A stretch of DNA of 64,000 nucleotides from assembly GCA_002729235.1 (NCBI GenBank), contig PBTY01000090.1, forward strand, positions 20,771 through 84,770, given 5' to 3'. The translations under genes were made by a program, and so were the position numbers. The stretch's first letter is position 1; each line of letters opens with the position of its first letter. This stretch comes from Rickettsiales bacterium (lineage in GTDB: Bacteria; Bacteroidota; Bacteroidia; Cytophagales; Cyclobacteriaceae). Below are positions 37,066 to 46,007 of this stretch, one piece after another. Below the pieces are notes generated by a model. That model saw only the letters and a list, made by a program, of their open reading frames with translations, searched no databases and was not told the origin of the DNA.

Positions 37066-37087
37066 AAATACCCCATTTTAGGTATTT
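37066..37087. repeat. Inverted repeat AAATACC/GGTATTT in divergent region
   Basis: A perfect 7-bp inverted repeat with an 8-base gap, about 53 bp upstream of the giant sensor's putative true start (37013). Its size fits a dimeric regulator operator. The 229-bp region 37014-37242 otherwise shows nothing but AT-rich spacer between the divergent sensor and HAD genes. Confidence 0.4.
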
Positions 37088-37242
37088 AGCACACACCGCT
37101 ATAACGAAATCAAGAAGTGATTTCACAATTAATAGCAACGATTACATACAAACTTGATATAATACTATTTCAACTAAAGAGCATTATTCTAAATCATTAT
37201 AGACTTAAACCAGGCAGTGTTAACTTAGTCACCAAAAAAACG

Positions 37243-37902
37243 ATGCTTAAAGCTGCGATATTTGATATGGACGGTGTGATCATCGATAGTGAACCTCTTC
37301 ACTACAAAGCTTATCACGCGATGTTTGATGATGTTGGAATTGAAGTGTCTGCCGAATTGTACGATTCACTAACTGGTAAGTCAACCATTAACGTTTGCAA
37401 GCAGCTAAAAGACCACTTTGATCTCTCTCAATCACCAGAAGAGCTTGCCTCCATCAAACGACAGCACTACGATGTAATTTTCAACGAAGACAAAGATTTT
37501 GACCTGATTAGTGGTGTCAGAAAGCTTATTGAGAATTATTATGAGAATGGATTGACTCTTGTGCTTGGTTCGTCAGCAACGATGGCCAGTATTGAGCGAA
37601 TATTTGATCGATTTGATCTACATAAGTATTTCAAGGATAAAATCAGCGGGGCAGAATTGAAGGCATCCAAACCACATCCTGAGATATTCATTAAAGCTGC
37701 AGAATTAACCGGTTATACACCAGACGAGTGTATAGTCATAGAAGATGCCACTAATGGAATTGAAGCTGCCAAAGGAGCAGGCATCTTTTGTGTGGGTTTT
37801 GATAGTTTTCATTCTAAAAATCAAGATTACAGCAAGGCTGATTTGGTCATCAAAGACTTCTCGGAGATACACTTCCAGTCCATCAAACAAAGATTTGAGT
37901 AA
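37243..37902 (+). CDS. Beta-phosphoglucomutase-like HAD phosphatase
   Basis: A 219-aa protein from ATG 37243; the longer frame upstream adds 42 residues with no family equivalent. HAD motifs: FDMDGVIIDSEPLH (motif I nucleophile Asp and +2 acid Asp, with the cap start), GSSATMA (motif II Ser), K in ASKPHPEIF (motif III) and EDATNGIEAA (motif IV). It belongs to the subfamily containing beta-phosphoglucomutase and sugar-phosphate phosphatases; the substrate is not visible. Cytoplasmic. It ends before a shared terminator. Confidence 0.9.
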   Translation: MLKAAIFDMDGVIIDSEPLHYKAYHAMFDDVGIEVSAELYDSLTGKSTINVCKQLKDHFDLSQSPEELASIKRQHYDVIFNEDKDFDLISGVRKLIENYYENGLTLVLGSSATMASIERIFDRFDLHKYFKDKISGAELKASKPHPEIFIKAAELTGYTPDECIVIEDATNGIEAAKGAGIFCVGFDSFHSKNQDYSKADLVIKDFSEIHFQSIKQRFE

Positions 37903-37903
37903 C

Positions 37904-37930
37904 AGGCTGGTCAAATCAAATGACCAGCCT
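37904..37930. terminator. Bidirectional terminator between HAD and TonB genes
   Basis: A perfect 10-bp stem AGGCTGGTCA/TGACCAGCCT with a 7-base loop, placed between the convergent stops at 37902 and 37940. The T-tracts are interrupted (CTCTTCTT on the plus side). Confidence 0.75.
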
Positions 37931-37939
37931 CTCTTCTTA

Positions 37940-38635
37940 TCAATCTAATTTAAGGGAAATAGGCAGTATCATTCTTACCTTAACAGCTCGGCCTCTTTGC
38001 TTACCTGGATTCCATTGAGGTGCACCTTCTAAAACTCTAACTGCCTCTTCATCACAACCCGCTCCTATTCCTTTGACTGCAGTTGCCTCTACAATATTCC
38101 CTTGTTGATCGATGATGAACTGAACAAACACTTTTCCCTCAATACCCATTCTCCTTGCTCTAGCTGGATAATCCATGTTCTTACTCACATATTGATAGAA
38201 TGCCTGAATTCCTCCCGGAAAGGAAGGCATCTCCTCCACAAAATCTAAAACCTCTTCCGGAACTTCATCAACGATATCCTCAATGACTCCAGACAAATCA
38301 AAATCTTCATTTGACTCATTTTGATCAAGAGCCAGAAGTTCCTTAGTATCATCCTCTAACTCGTCAGTTTCTACTATAACAGGAGGTTGTAGGCTCTTCT
38401 TAACCTCTTTTTTCTCCATTTTTGGTTTGGGAGGCTCTGGATCAGAAATTTTGGTGGCGGGAATAATGTAAGTTGGCTCAAACTCCACTCCTTTTGCTTC
38501 TAAATCGATGAGTTTATATTCAGCTTTCCAATTGAAAGCGACTATAGTCAGTGACAAAGCAATTGCCAACCCAATATTGAAAAACAAAGGTCTTTTTCGT
38601 TCCAGATCAAGGGATTCTTTTTTCTTAAGTTCCAT
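37940..38635 (-). CDS. TonB-family energy-transducing protein
   Basis: A 231-aa protein. A cytoplasmic basic N-terminus, one TM helix (about 17-36), a Pro/Glu/Lys-rich periplasmic linker (about 55-135, with EPPKPKMEKKEVKK) and a C-terminal TonB_C domain (about 150-231, GKVFVQFIIDQQGNIVEA to VRMILPISLKLD). It should couple inner-membrane proton motive force to TonB-dependent outer-membrane receptors. No ExbB/ExbD genes lie nearby. The leader contains an inverted repeat. Confidence 0.88.
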   Translation of the reverse strand: MELKKKESLDLERKRPLFFNIGLAIALSLTIVAFNWKAEYKLIDLEAKGVEFEPTYIIPATKISDPEPPKPKMEKKEVKKSLQPPVIVETDELEDDTKELLALDQNESNEDFDLSGVIEDIVDEVPEEVLDFVEEMPSFPGGIQAFYQYVSKNMDYPARARRMGIEGKVFVQFIIDQQGNIVEATAVKGIGAGCDEEAVRVLEGAPQWNPGKQRGRAVKVRMILPISLKLD

Positions 38636-38639
38636 AATA

Positions 38640-38675
38640 GATTGTAGTTATTGTGAATTGTTTACCTCTACAATC
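38640..38675. repeat. Inverted repeat GATTGTAG/CTACAATC before TonB gene
   Basis: A perfect 8-bp inverted repeat with a 20-base gap, 5-40 bases upstream of the TonB ATG at 38635. In the transcript it could fold around the ribosome-binding region; as DNA it could be an operator. Confidence 0.4.
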
Positions 38676-38714
38676 CGGTACTTATTAAAAAGTCACATTT
38701 TCAGAAATTAATAT

Positions 38715-39518
38715 TCAATTTGGCAATATAAGCAGAGGTATTCTACTCCTTAGTGCAAACTTTCTGGTGGTACTGGCAATAGTCAGAGACTCAAAAAAGG
38801 AAGGCTTATGAGGTACCATTACCAATAAATCCGCACCAAAATTCACCACTTCCTGTGCAATACTTTCAGGAATGTTTTCACCTTCCACTTCATGGTATAC
38901 ATAGCTCACATCCTCAAGGACAGTCTCCACATTGTGACCGCTTACAACTTGCTTATTCTTAGCAGTATTTACGTGAAACACCTCCAGTTTGGCATTGTAC
39001 TGATTGGTAATCTCCTTCAGCGCCAGAAACTCATTCGATCCATTTACGAATTTGGGATCATAGGCAAAAACAATTCTGTCTATTGACTCATAAGGCACCT
39101 CATTGGGTACGACCAGAATTGGCACATTCAGCGCTTTGATCAAGGCTGTGGTGGTATTGCCAAACCATTCATATGCGAGTACATTAGACTCCATTCCTAG
39201 AACGACCAGATCAGGTGACGTGTGGTTGATATGATTGACCATCAAGTCTTCTGCGTTTCCCATTTCACAAATAGCAGTTACAGTCAGATGATAGTTGGAT
39301 GCCGTTTGGTTGGCTAAATCCTCTAGTTGTTTTCTCTTTTGATCATTCATGTGATCTATAGATGCAGATGAAGCCAGGCCATTCAAAGCATGTGTACTTA
39401 TTTTGAATGCATTAAATAGCTCAATCTTCGCACCAAAGACTGCAGCAAGGTTCGCAGCATAATGAAGGGCGTTATTTGCAGCTTTGGAGTAATCAGTGGC
39501 AACAAGTATCGTTTTCAT
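38715..39518 (-). CDS. Tandem universal stress protein (UspA family)
   Basis: A 267-aa protein of two Usp domains (about 1-140 and 145-267), starting MKTILVATDYSKAANNAL. The first carries LVVLGMESN and GNTTTALIKALNVPILVVPN; the second ends with TIASTTRKFALRSRIPLLILPN. It is a diverged sister of the protein at 22445-23296. Cytoplasmic; the nucleotide-binding loop G-2x-G-9x-GS/T is not perfect in either half, so ATP binding is uncertain. It lies 79 bases upstream of the TonB gene in the same direction. Confidence 0.88.
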   Translation of the reverse strand: MKTILVATDYSKAANNALHYAANLAAVFGAKIELFNAFKISTHALNGLASSASIDHMNDQKRKQLEDLANQTASNYHLTVTAICEMGNAEDLMVNHINHTSPDLVVLGMESNVLAYEWFGNTTTALIKALNVPILVVPNEVPYESIDRIVFAYDPKFVNGSNEFLALKEITNQYNAKLEVFHVNTAKNKQVVSGHNVETVLEDVSYVYHEVEGENIPESIAQEVVNFGADLLVMVPHKPSFFESLTIASTTRKFALRSRIPLLILPN

Positions 39519-39628
39519 ATCATATTGAGTTAATTACGCAAATGACTATATTTCTTTAAAGAATGGAAATGCAACAAATCATTTCAAATCTTGATTTTTA
39601 ACATCTGTAGCATAGAAAGCTTACCCCT

Positions 39629-40570
39629 TTGGACCGCATTGTAATCTTATATTATTGCCTGTTTCATCTGCCCTTAGTACATACACTCAATGCACAAATG
39701 AGTAGATATGTTACACAACTCCCAGCAAGTCAGGCTCATACCTGGGTTGATACCCTTTCTCCCATTTCCAAAATGAGACTTTATGATTCCTTATGGAGTT
39801 CAGACTCTATCCAATTCCCTAACCCCCATTTTGACTCCACGTATGTAGATGACTCCAAATATTTACCTCTGGACACTTTTGGCATTCATTTTATAGACAT
39901 GGATTTTGATGGAGATCTCGATTTAGTTTACTCAGGAATATCCGGACCAATGAACCAACAAGGAACCCGGATCTATTTGAACCAAAACACTAAACTGATC
40001 CATCACAAGGATATCGCCGGTTATCTGATGACTATTACTCATCTTCCTGATTCATTGAAAACAACACTTCGTACTTGTTGGCAACCTTGTTGCGACTCCT
40101 ATACCTCTCGAATAGAATCCTTTGAATTCTCTAATGAGTCCCGGGCAGAATTCACTGGATCAATTTCTATCATTGGTAGATTAATGGAAACAATAATTAT
40201 TCAGGATTCCATCTACATTCCGAGTCCTATTAGAAGACCTCCTGATTTTTCAAGTTCGCAAAAAGCCGTGTTGACAAAAGTTGAATTAATTGCTTTTCAA
40301 GCTGATTTTCGTGGAACCTCTCCTTATTTAAGTGATCGCAATCAAGAAATCCGGCAAAAATTGAGATTAGGAGAACCTATTCCTTTGTTGACTATCGATC
40401 AGACAGTTCCTGCGCTGATTCTAACCTCTGAAATGAAACAGGGCGAAACCTATTATTTAGTACTCACTGATGCGCTCAACGATGTGCCCAAATCTCTATA
40501 CGAATGGTCTGAAGGAAATAATCGACAATTTGTCGGGTGGATTCATGAATCCTTAGTAGACTTCAATTGA
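39629..40570 (+). CDS. Exported orphan protein with one VCBS/FG-GAP-like motif
   Basis: A 313-aa frame. The N-terminus (IVILYYCLFHLPLVHTLNAQ) is a clear signal peptide with cut after NAQ, but no ATG precedes it; TTG 39629 is the best start. Around residue 89 the motif IDMDFDGDLDLVYSG is a calcium-binding FG-GAP/VCBS-type repeat, present once. A pair of cysteines (CWQPCCDS) may form a disulfide. No sorting domain is seen at the C-terminus, so a periplasmic or outer-membrane location is likely. The last 8 bases overlap the next gene tail to tail. Confidence 0.6.
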   Translation: MDRIVILYYCLFHLPLVHTLNAQMSRYVTQLPASQAHTWVDTLSPISKMRLYDSLWSSDSIQFPNPHFDSTYVDDSKYLPLDTFGIHFIDMDFDGDLDLVYSGISGPMNQQGTRIYLNQNTKLIHHKDIAGYLMTITHLPDSLKTTLRTCWQPCCDSYTSRIESFEFSNESRAEFTGSISIIGRLMETIIIQDSIYIPSPIRRPPDFSSSQKAVLTKVELIAFQADFRGTSPYLSDRNQEIRQKLRLGEPIPLLTIDQTVPALILTSEMKQGETYYLVLTDALNDVPKSLYEWSEGNNRQFVGWIHESLVDFN

Positions 40571-41060
40571 CAATAATCTTGTCATGAGTAACATCCTCAT
40601 AGAAATGATGGATATCAAACATCTGCTGAGCTCCTAATTTCTGACCGGTTTGACTGATGATGTAAAGAACCAGCGCAATAGCAGCGAATATGGGTATCAA
40701 ATAAAGTATTTGTGCATCTTGATCCAAACTGTATAGACTCAAACCCCACATCCCAATAAAAAGGCTCAGAATTCCAAGAGCAACATAACTAAAAAAGAAA
40801 AATGCCCAGGTCGTTGGATTAGGCCCATAGAGTCCTCTTACAATCACTTCGTTCTCATCTTGCTCAAAAGAGAGATCTAGTTGAGGTGACCAAACATGGC
40901 GATCTTCAGGACGTATTTTTATGTGGATGTGATCAGGTAATTGATCGTAAGCAAACTGCCCTACTTGTTGAGTGAGCGCTTCTTTGATTCGAAGTTCTAT
41001 TTCAGGTTTTGTGCCTTCTATGCGATGCTTGAATCGGGGTCTTATTCTAAAGCTTGACAT
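40563..41060 (-). CDS. Two-TM membrane protein of unknown function
   Basis: A 165-aa protein. A soluble N-terminal half (about 1-80, WSPQLDLSFEQDENEVIVRGLYGP) is followed by two adjacent TM helices (about 84-105 and 115-136) and a short tail. I do not recognise the family. It lies just downstream of the envelope operon (57 bases after its last stop) and reads in the same direction, but is more loosely spaced than the operon genes. Confidence 0.65.
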   Translation of the reverse strand: MSSFRIRPRFKHRIEGTKPEIELRIKEALTQQVGQFAYDQLPDHIHIKIRPEDRHVWSPQLDLSFEQDENEVIVRGLYGPNPTTWAFFFFSYVALGILSLFIGMWGLSLYSLDQDAQILYLIPIFAAIALVLYIISQTGQKLGAQQMFDIHHFYEDVTHDKIIVN

Positions 41061-41116
41061 GTGGCTAAGCTATTAGAATATTTCAAGATTTACAATAACT
41101 TACATCAGACTAATAA

Positions 41117-43120
41117 CTACCTGGCAGGTCTTAATTCTCGGGCCCATTCATCAATAGTTGATCGAACTTCAGTCATTACATTGTTAGCCTCACCAACTTG
41201 AACTGCCCTTCTAAATCGCTTAAAGCCATTGTCATATGCATTGAAATTCTCTTTGGCTTTTTTTAGATAGATGTATAATTCTGAACCAGTTTTTACCTGA
41301 CTCTTTTTGAGAAAACCCTCAATTGAGTCATTCGGTAATTTGGCCAACAAAAAGTCCTGGGTTAGATTCATTGATGTATTCAAATCAAACTTCAAAGTAT
41401 CAAGAAATTGATCAGGAACCAGTTGATAGTGATACAAATAGCTTCCATCAATTAAACTCGTCAGTATCGTATCACCTTTGAGAACAAGTGATTCTTTTTT
41501 AGAGGAATCCACGAGTTCACGCTGCGTAAAACTGACGACATACTCATTCCCATTTTCTTCTAAAAGTTCAAGGAATTGATTGTACTCGCTATAATAAGCC
41601 AGACTATCCGCTGACCAGTATTTGTATTCATCAGGATACGAAAATTTTCCATTGTCAAATCCTGATTTTAACTCAACCAATTCAGTTAAGTCATTAGTGT
41701 AAACAAAAGAAACCAGGTCAGGCAGTCCTTCTGAGAGTCTGGTCACCATACTATCCTTCAATACTATTGGTAGTTGTCGATTGAAGTAATTATATGGAAT
41801 TTGTTGGTCCTTCCAGTGGATCGAATACTGACCAATTTCATCTATAAAAACCTGTAGAAGCTCCTGACGTCTTTCTTTCACGGGTCCTACCTCCTTGTTA
41901 ATGGCCACTAACTCCCTGGAAATCAGAGAATCAATCAATGGCAATTCCGTAACAGCTATTAAACTATCTTCGAGAATTTGTGAAGCTTCCAGTTTTAATG
42001 GATCTCCTCTAAAAACCACTTTTTTGATATCCTGCCCCATCAACAGACTAAAGAATTCAGCAATGGCTACCTCTCCGTTTTCCTGTGCTTGCTGTTTGAT
42101 GCCTGCCAGATCTGCTTTGTAACGGAGCTTATCCACGCAATGCATCTTAAGCTCCTTCATTTTCTCGAAGGACGCATTTTTGGCCATGATAATTTGAAAG
42201 CCAGGAACTCCTTTTTCAGGAATAAACCATGGATTGATATCTGTGTACAGAATTTCAGAATTGAATCCAAAGAGGTAAATGATTTGTGTATCTTCATCGT
42301 AGACCACATTATGCTCGTCTAGTTTCTCAAAACGAAAACCTGCTTTTACGCTACCTCTACCAATTACTGCCAACTCTACCTTCTGTTCCTTTCTCGGCAA
42401 TGTCTGCTCCATGTAATCATAGTAGAAGTCGACAAAACGATAATTGGTGGTGAATCCTTTACTTAAATACTGATCAAAATCGGCATCACCATCGGCATAT
42501 TCCACTACTCGATCATATTCTTCTTCCAGTATCCCCTTTAGTACCCTGGCTGTATACTTTCCGTTTTGATTCTCACTTTTACGAACAAATTTCTTCTGAT
42601 TCACAGAGGTCCCATGTTCATAAATAGCCAAATAAAGCAAGAGCGCATGCAATTTATCATCAGTGATTCTGGAACTTAGTGAAGTAAACAATGTATTGAC
42701 AATGTCTTCCTTAATTTTGATTAACTGATTTCTAATGAACTTTTCACGACCCTTTTCAAACAAGAAGTTCTTTGATTCAGCGGTTTCATAAACGGTTGCT
42801 GATTCCGCTATATACTTTTCGAATAGAGGTTTTTTGATCTCATCGATGTAATCTTGTATGGCAACGAGTTCAATCGAGTCAATATCCAAAATTCCAAGCA
42901 TTGACTCTTCGTCTGAAGCGATCACTTCGCCATAGTATTCGGCAGTGATTAACTCACCAATTTCCTTGATTTCGGAAACCATGTTAGCTGTATCGTGCAA
43001 CCTGGATCCCTTCCCAAAAATTTGACCCGGATTCCACAGGAATAATAAAAAAATAACCGCCAAAACGATGGCGATATCCAGAATCAATTTCCAGTTTTTG
43101 AGAAGTAGTTTAATGATCAT
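41117..43120 (-). CDS. Large DUF4230-type envelope protein
   Basis: A 667-aa protein with one N-terminal TM helix (about 12-29) and a large exposed region. The first half looks DUF4230-like: GELITAEYYGEVIAS near 55, then VELAVIGRGSVKAGFRFEK and FGFNSEILYTDINPWFIPE, and finally a long helix-rich region (KADLAGIKQQAQENG). The C-terminal half is unfamiliar and charged. The topology puts the bulk in the periplasm. Its ATG overlaps the stop of the upstream DUF4230 gene by 4 bases, which implies coupled translation. Function unknown; DUF4230 proteins are widespread in Bacteroidota but uncharacterised. Confidence 0.7.
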   Translation of the reverse strand: MIIKLLLKNWKLILDIAIVLAVIFLLFLWNPGQIFGKGSRLHDTANMVSEIKEIGELITAEYYGEVIASDEESMLGILDIDSIELVAIQDYIDEIKKPLFEKYIAESATVYETAESKNFLFEKGREKFIRNQLIKIKEDIVNTLFTSLSSRITDDKLHALLLYLAIYEHGTSVNQKKFVRKSENQNGKYTARVLKGILEEEYDRVVEYADGDADFDQYLSKGFTTNYRFVDFYYDYMEQTLPRKEQKVELAVIGRGSVKAGFRFEKLDEHNVVYDEDTQIIYLFGFNSEILYTDINPWFIPEKGVPGFQIIMAKNASFEKMKELKMHCVDKLRYKADLAGIKQQAQENGEVAIAEFFSLLMGQDIKKVVFRGDPLKLEASQILEDSLIAVTELPLIDSLISRELVAINKEVGPVKERRQELLQVFIDEIGQYSIHWKDQQIPYNYFNRQLPIVLKDSMVTRLSEGLPDLVSFVYTNDLTELVELKSGFDNGKFSYPDEYKYWSADSLAYYSEYNQFLELLEENGNEYVVSFTQRELVDSSKKESLVLKGDTILTSLIDGSYLYHYQLVPDQFLDTLKFDLNTSMNLTQDFLLAKLPNDSIEGFLKKSQVKTGSELYIYLKKAKENFNAYDNGFKRFRRAVQVGEANNVMTEVRSTIDEWARELRPAR

Positions 43121-43734
43121 GCCTCTTCCTCAATTAGTGGAACCTTATCGATGATTAAGTCATTGCTTTCGAATTCAATGTATACTTCTTCGTAACCCAG
43201 AGATCTAAGCAACACCGTGAGCATATTGCGCGTCTTTTGCTGAGTGGTTTCTACAATTCCCATATGCTGCAGGTTGTTACGGATATCAAGTTCTGCTTGC
43301 CTGAAAAACTCCTCCTGATCGAACACGGTGATTTTACTTGCCCAGCCATTATCAGAAATAGTGTTGTCAATCAGAAAATCTGCTGGAGGATACGAGAAAT
43401 TGAGTACCTCAATAGCCGGCAGTCTCAGAAAGATGCTTTGGTCTTCAATGACTATATCATCCTTCCCAAGGTTTTGCAGATTGATGCCAGAAGTTACTTT
43501 GGCTTTACTGTAGGCAATAAATCGAGCTTCACTTAGCTTGATGAACCATCCGAGTTTTTTGGTCTTGGTACCATGTACGATCTTATCAATGGTAAACTCC
43601 GTAGTGGCCAGCTTAGACGCTTTGTGAATCTTACCCACAACCAACCCTCTATTATCTCTTTGACAAGATACAGCAGTTACTAAAACAATTACGGACAATA
43701 TTCTAAGCAAGAATACCATTGCTCTGAGTCTCAT
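43117..43734 (-). CDS. DUF4230-family protein
   Basis: A 205-aa protein. A hydrophobic N-terminus (about 5-21, MVFLLRILSVIVLVTAVSC) may be a lipoprotein signal with Cys24 as lipid site. The body is a DUF4230 domain: KLATTEFTIDKIVHG, AKVTSGINLQNLGKDDIVIEDQSIFLRLPAIEVL and a final helix with QQKTRNMLTVLLRSLGYEEVYIEFE. The gene begins 32 bases inside the amidase gene and ends overlapping the next DUF4230 gene, so the whole operon is under tight co-expression. Function unknown. Confidence 0.8.
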   Translation of the reverse strand: MRLRAMVFLLRILSVIVLVTAVSCQRDNRGLVVGKIHKASKLATTEFTIDKIVHGTKTKKLGWFIKLSEARFIAYSKAKVTSGINLQNLGKDDIVIEDQSIFLRLPAIEVLNFSYPPADFLIDNTISDNGWASKITVFDQEEFFRQAELDIRNNLQHMGIVETTQQKTRNMLTVLLRSLGYEEVYIEFESNDLIIDKVPLIEEEA

Positions 43735-45130
43735 AAATTTCCTTAACTACTTTAAATAAACAAGTGGCAATTCGCATCTGACCTGCCTCTGAAAGCAAGA
43801 ATTCAGCTTCCTCTTCATTCGTAAAAAACAGATTTTCAACAAGAAAAGCCGGGCAAGCAGTTTTGCGCAAGACGTAAAAGTCAGCTTCCTTATCAGCATC
43901 ACCATCTACCATGTCTTGTCTGAACTTGAAATCAGGAAAATCCTTCTTATACCATTTAGCAGCTATATCAGCGAGTTGATCACTTTTGGTCTGGCCTTTA
44001 CTGGTAAAGATTTCAAAGCCCTTTGCCTTCAAGCTCCCAGGTCCTGGACTTTCCGTAGTGATTGCATTGCTGTGAATGGAGAGAAAATACACATTCCGGT
44101 TTTTGGAATACTCCTCATTAGCCAGTTTCACTCGATCCTTCAAAGGAACATCTACATGAGTGTAAGCAGTATTCTCCATATACGGAATCTCATATTGATT
44201 CATTAGATCAATGAGTTTCTGTGCAATCCCACGATTCACCACTCCTTCCAGGATTTCAAAGGTCTTATTCCCTTCCTCATCCGTAAAATGATGTCTTTTG
44301 GCATTTCCAGTAGTGTATTTACCCGTTTCTGGATCCACTCCACCATGACCTGCGTCGATTACTGGGAACATTCCTGTAGCAAGAGATGGAGTTTCCGAGG
44401 ATGCAATTTCTTTCTTCAAGTCACTCAAACTCATTGGTGGAGCTCCTACCACAGGCGTTCCATCAAAAGCTTTCACTTCCGTTGTTCCCATCTGTGCCTG
44501 AAACTCCAGATCGTCCTGGTCCAGTTGACTAGTTGGAGCATCTGCTTCGCGCTTACTTTCCAGCCAATTCTTTTCTCTTGCTGCATTGGATCGGTTGGAG
44601 AGATATTTCAGTGACTTATCACCAAAATAGAAAGCAATCATCATCAAGAATGCAGTCTTAAAGAATTCAAAGTGATCCCAATAAAAGGAATCCTGACTAA
44701 TATTGCCATCCTTGCCAAAACTGGATATCATCAAGCTTATCGCACCAAAAAGCAATGTAAAGGTGATCATTCCGCGAACGGTACCAGTTGGTAAACCGAA
44801 ACTCTGGCTTCTGTATGGATTGAATTGAGGAGAATCAAGTTCTTCTTTGGTGACATACTCCCCTTTCTTCTTACGTTCTAATGCTTTTTCCCAATTGGAC
44901 CAATCACGATCGGTCCAACCATAATTCACATTGTAGAAATAGACAGCCCAGCTAAAGTACCAGATAAAAATACTAGTCCAGGAAAAGGCTATAAATATCC
45001 CTAGAGCCTCATAAAGCTGTTGCTGAATGATGAAAATGTACAGAAATGAGAGTACTCCCAACCCGAAAATAATTCCGGCAATGACATTGAAAGCTCTAAA
45101 CAGCCAGCGATGATCAGATAGATTACTCAT
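43703..45130 (-). CDS. Four-TM N-acetylmuramoyl-L-alanine amidase
   Basis: A 475-aa protein. Four TM helices (about 13-35, 42-66, 117-138 and 155-170) precede an Amidase_3 domain (about 255-470). Zinc ligands and catalytic Glu are visible: H262 (DAGHGG), E295 (ILEGVVNR), H353 (SIHSNA) and E432 (LVENLFFTNEEE). The linker at 171-250 is basic and Pro-rich; the stretch GLPTGTVRGMI introduces TM3. Amidase_3 enzymes cleave the amide between MurNAc and L-Ala of peptidoglycan and are normally exported. The even number of helices and the basic flanks suggest a cytoplasmic catalytic domain, which is unusual. Overlaps both neighbours. Confidence 0.82.
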   Translation of the reverse strand: MSNLSDHRWLFRAFNVIAGIIFGLGVLSFLYIFIIQQQLYEALGIFIAFSWTSIFIWYFSWAVYFYNVNYGWTDRDWSNWEKALERKKKGEYVTKEELDSPQFNPYRSQSFGLPTGTVRGMITFTLLFGAISLMISSFGKDGNISQDSFYWDHFEFFKTAFLMMIAFYFGDKSLKYLSNRSNAAREKNWLESKREADAPTSQLDQDDLEFQAQMGTTEVKAFDGTPVVGAPPMSLSDLKKEIASSETPSLATGMFPVIDAGHGGVDPETGKYTTGNAKRHHFTDEEGNKTFEILEGVVNRGIAQKLIDLMNQYEIPYMENTAYTHVDVPLKDRVKLANEEYSKNRNVYFLSIHSNAITTESPGPGSLKAKGFEIFTSKGQTKSDQLADIAAKWYKKDFPDFKFRQDMVDGDADKEADFYVLRKTACPAFLVENLFFTNEEEAEFLLSEAGQMRIATCLFKVVKEIYETQSNGILA

Positions 45131-46005
45131 GAGGCTTTGTTGTTAAGAATGGAATAGGTCATAAAATCTTCATCGTAGTATTTAATGCGTATACGCTCCC
45201 CTGCATCCAATTTAGGTTTGAGCAGCTTGTATAGTTTTTCGAAAGTGATCTTGGAATTGAAAATGGAACTCTTTGCATTATCTGAGTAAATGCTACTAGC
45301 AACCAACAAACAACCGTCTGTGTGTTCATGTGTACTACCACTGTGAATATAAATACCTTCGAAACCAGGCACATTCTGGACGTGCAAGTGATATAGGAAC
45401 CAGGGTCTGGTTTTACGGTACTTCACAGTAAGATCTGTGTCGTAACGGTTAAAGTCAACACTATATACTCCCTTTGGTATCCTGGTTTTGCCTTTCACCT
45501 TCACTTTACGATAGGTATCCTCCAATGTGTAGCAGAAATACTTTCCATCAATAAAGAGTAAACCCAGAGTTGTTTCACCATCATCCACATAGCGAATCAC
45601 AGACATTGTAGTACCAACAAAATCATCGTTATTACCACTGCTTTGAAGTTTGCTTTCAAGACTTGTCACTTGAGACTCTAGTGAGGAAATTCTGGACTTA
45701 TATTCCTGTACTGAGATTCGGAGTTCCTCATTGGCCGCTTTTATAACCGCGAGGTTTGGATCTGCCATGGTTGAATCAGTAGGAACTTCACTAGACTTCT
45801 GGGGTTTAACTTGTGAAGTAGATTTTTCTTTGGACTTGAACAAGCTTGCCAGCCACTCAAAAGCACTTTTAATGGCTGAGACGATAACACCAATTAAACC
45901 AACTATCCATAACCAGATATCTTCAAGTATTCCTGGATTATAGATAAAAAGCAATAAGGCAATAGCCAGCAATGCCACAATAATGACAATGGCAAGGTGT
46001 TTCAT
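45127..46005 (-). CDS. DUF5675-family protein with N-terminal membrane hairpin
   Basis: A 292-aa protein and the first gene of the operon. Two N-terminal TM helices (about 4-23 and 29-48), a basic Ser-rich linker, a coiled coil (about 85-120, SRISSLESQVTSLESKL) and a C-terminal DUF5675 domain (about 130-285: GLLFIDGKYFCYTLEDTYRKVKVKGKTRIPKG and the conserved IHSGSTHEHTDGCLLVA with His and Cys). The fold is reminiscent of an L,D-transpeptidase catalytic core with its HxxG-SxGC-like motif, but catalysis is inference. Its stop overlaps the amidase start by 4 bases. An inverted repeat abuts the ATG. Confidence 0.78.
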   Translation of the reverse strand: MKHLAIVIIVALLAIALLLFIYNPGILEDIWLWIVGLIGVIVSAIKSAFEWLASLFKSKEKSTSQVKPQKSSEVPTDSTMADPNLAVIKAANEELRISVQEYKSRISSLESQVTSLESKLQSSGNNDDFVGTTMSVIRYVDDGETTLGLLFIDGKYFCYTLEDTYRKVKVKGKTRIPKGVYSVDFNRYDTDLTVKYRKTRPWFLYHLHVQNVPGFEGIYIHSGSTHEHTDGCLLVASSIYSDNAKSSIFNSKITFEKLYKLLKPKLDAGERIRIKYYDEDFMTYSILNNKAS

Positions 46006-46007
46006 AA

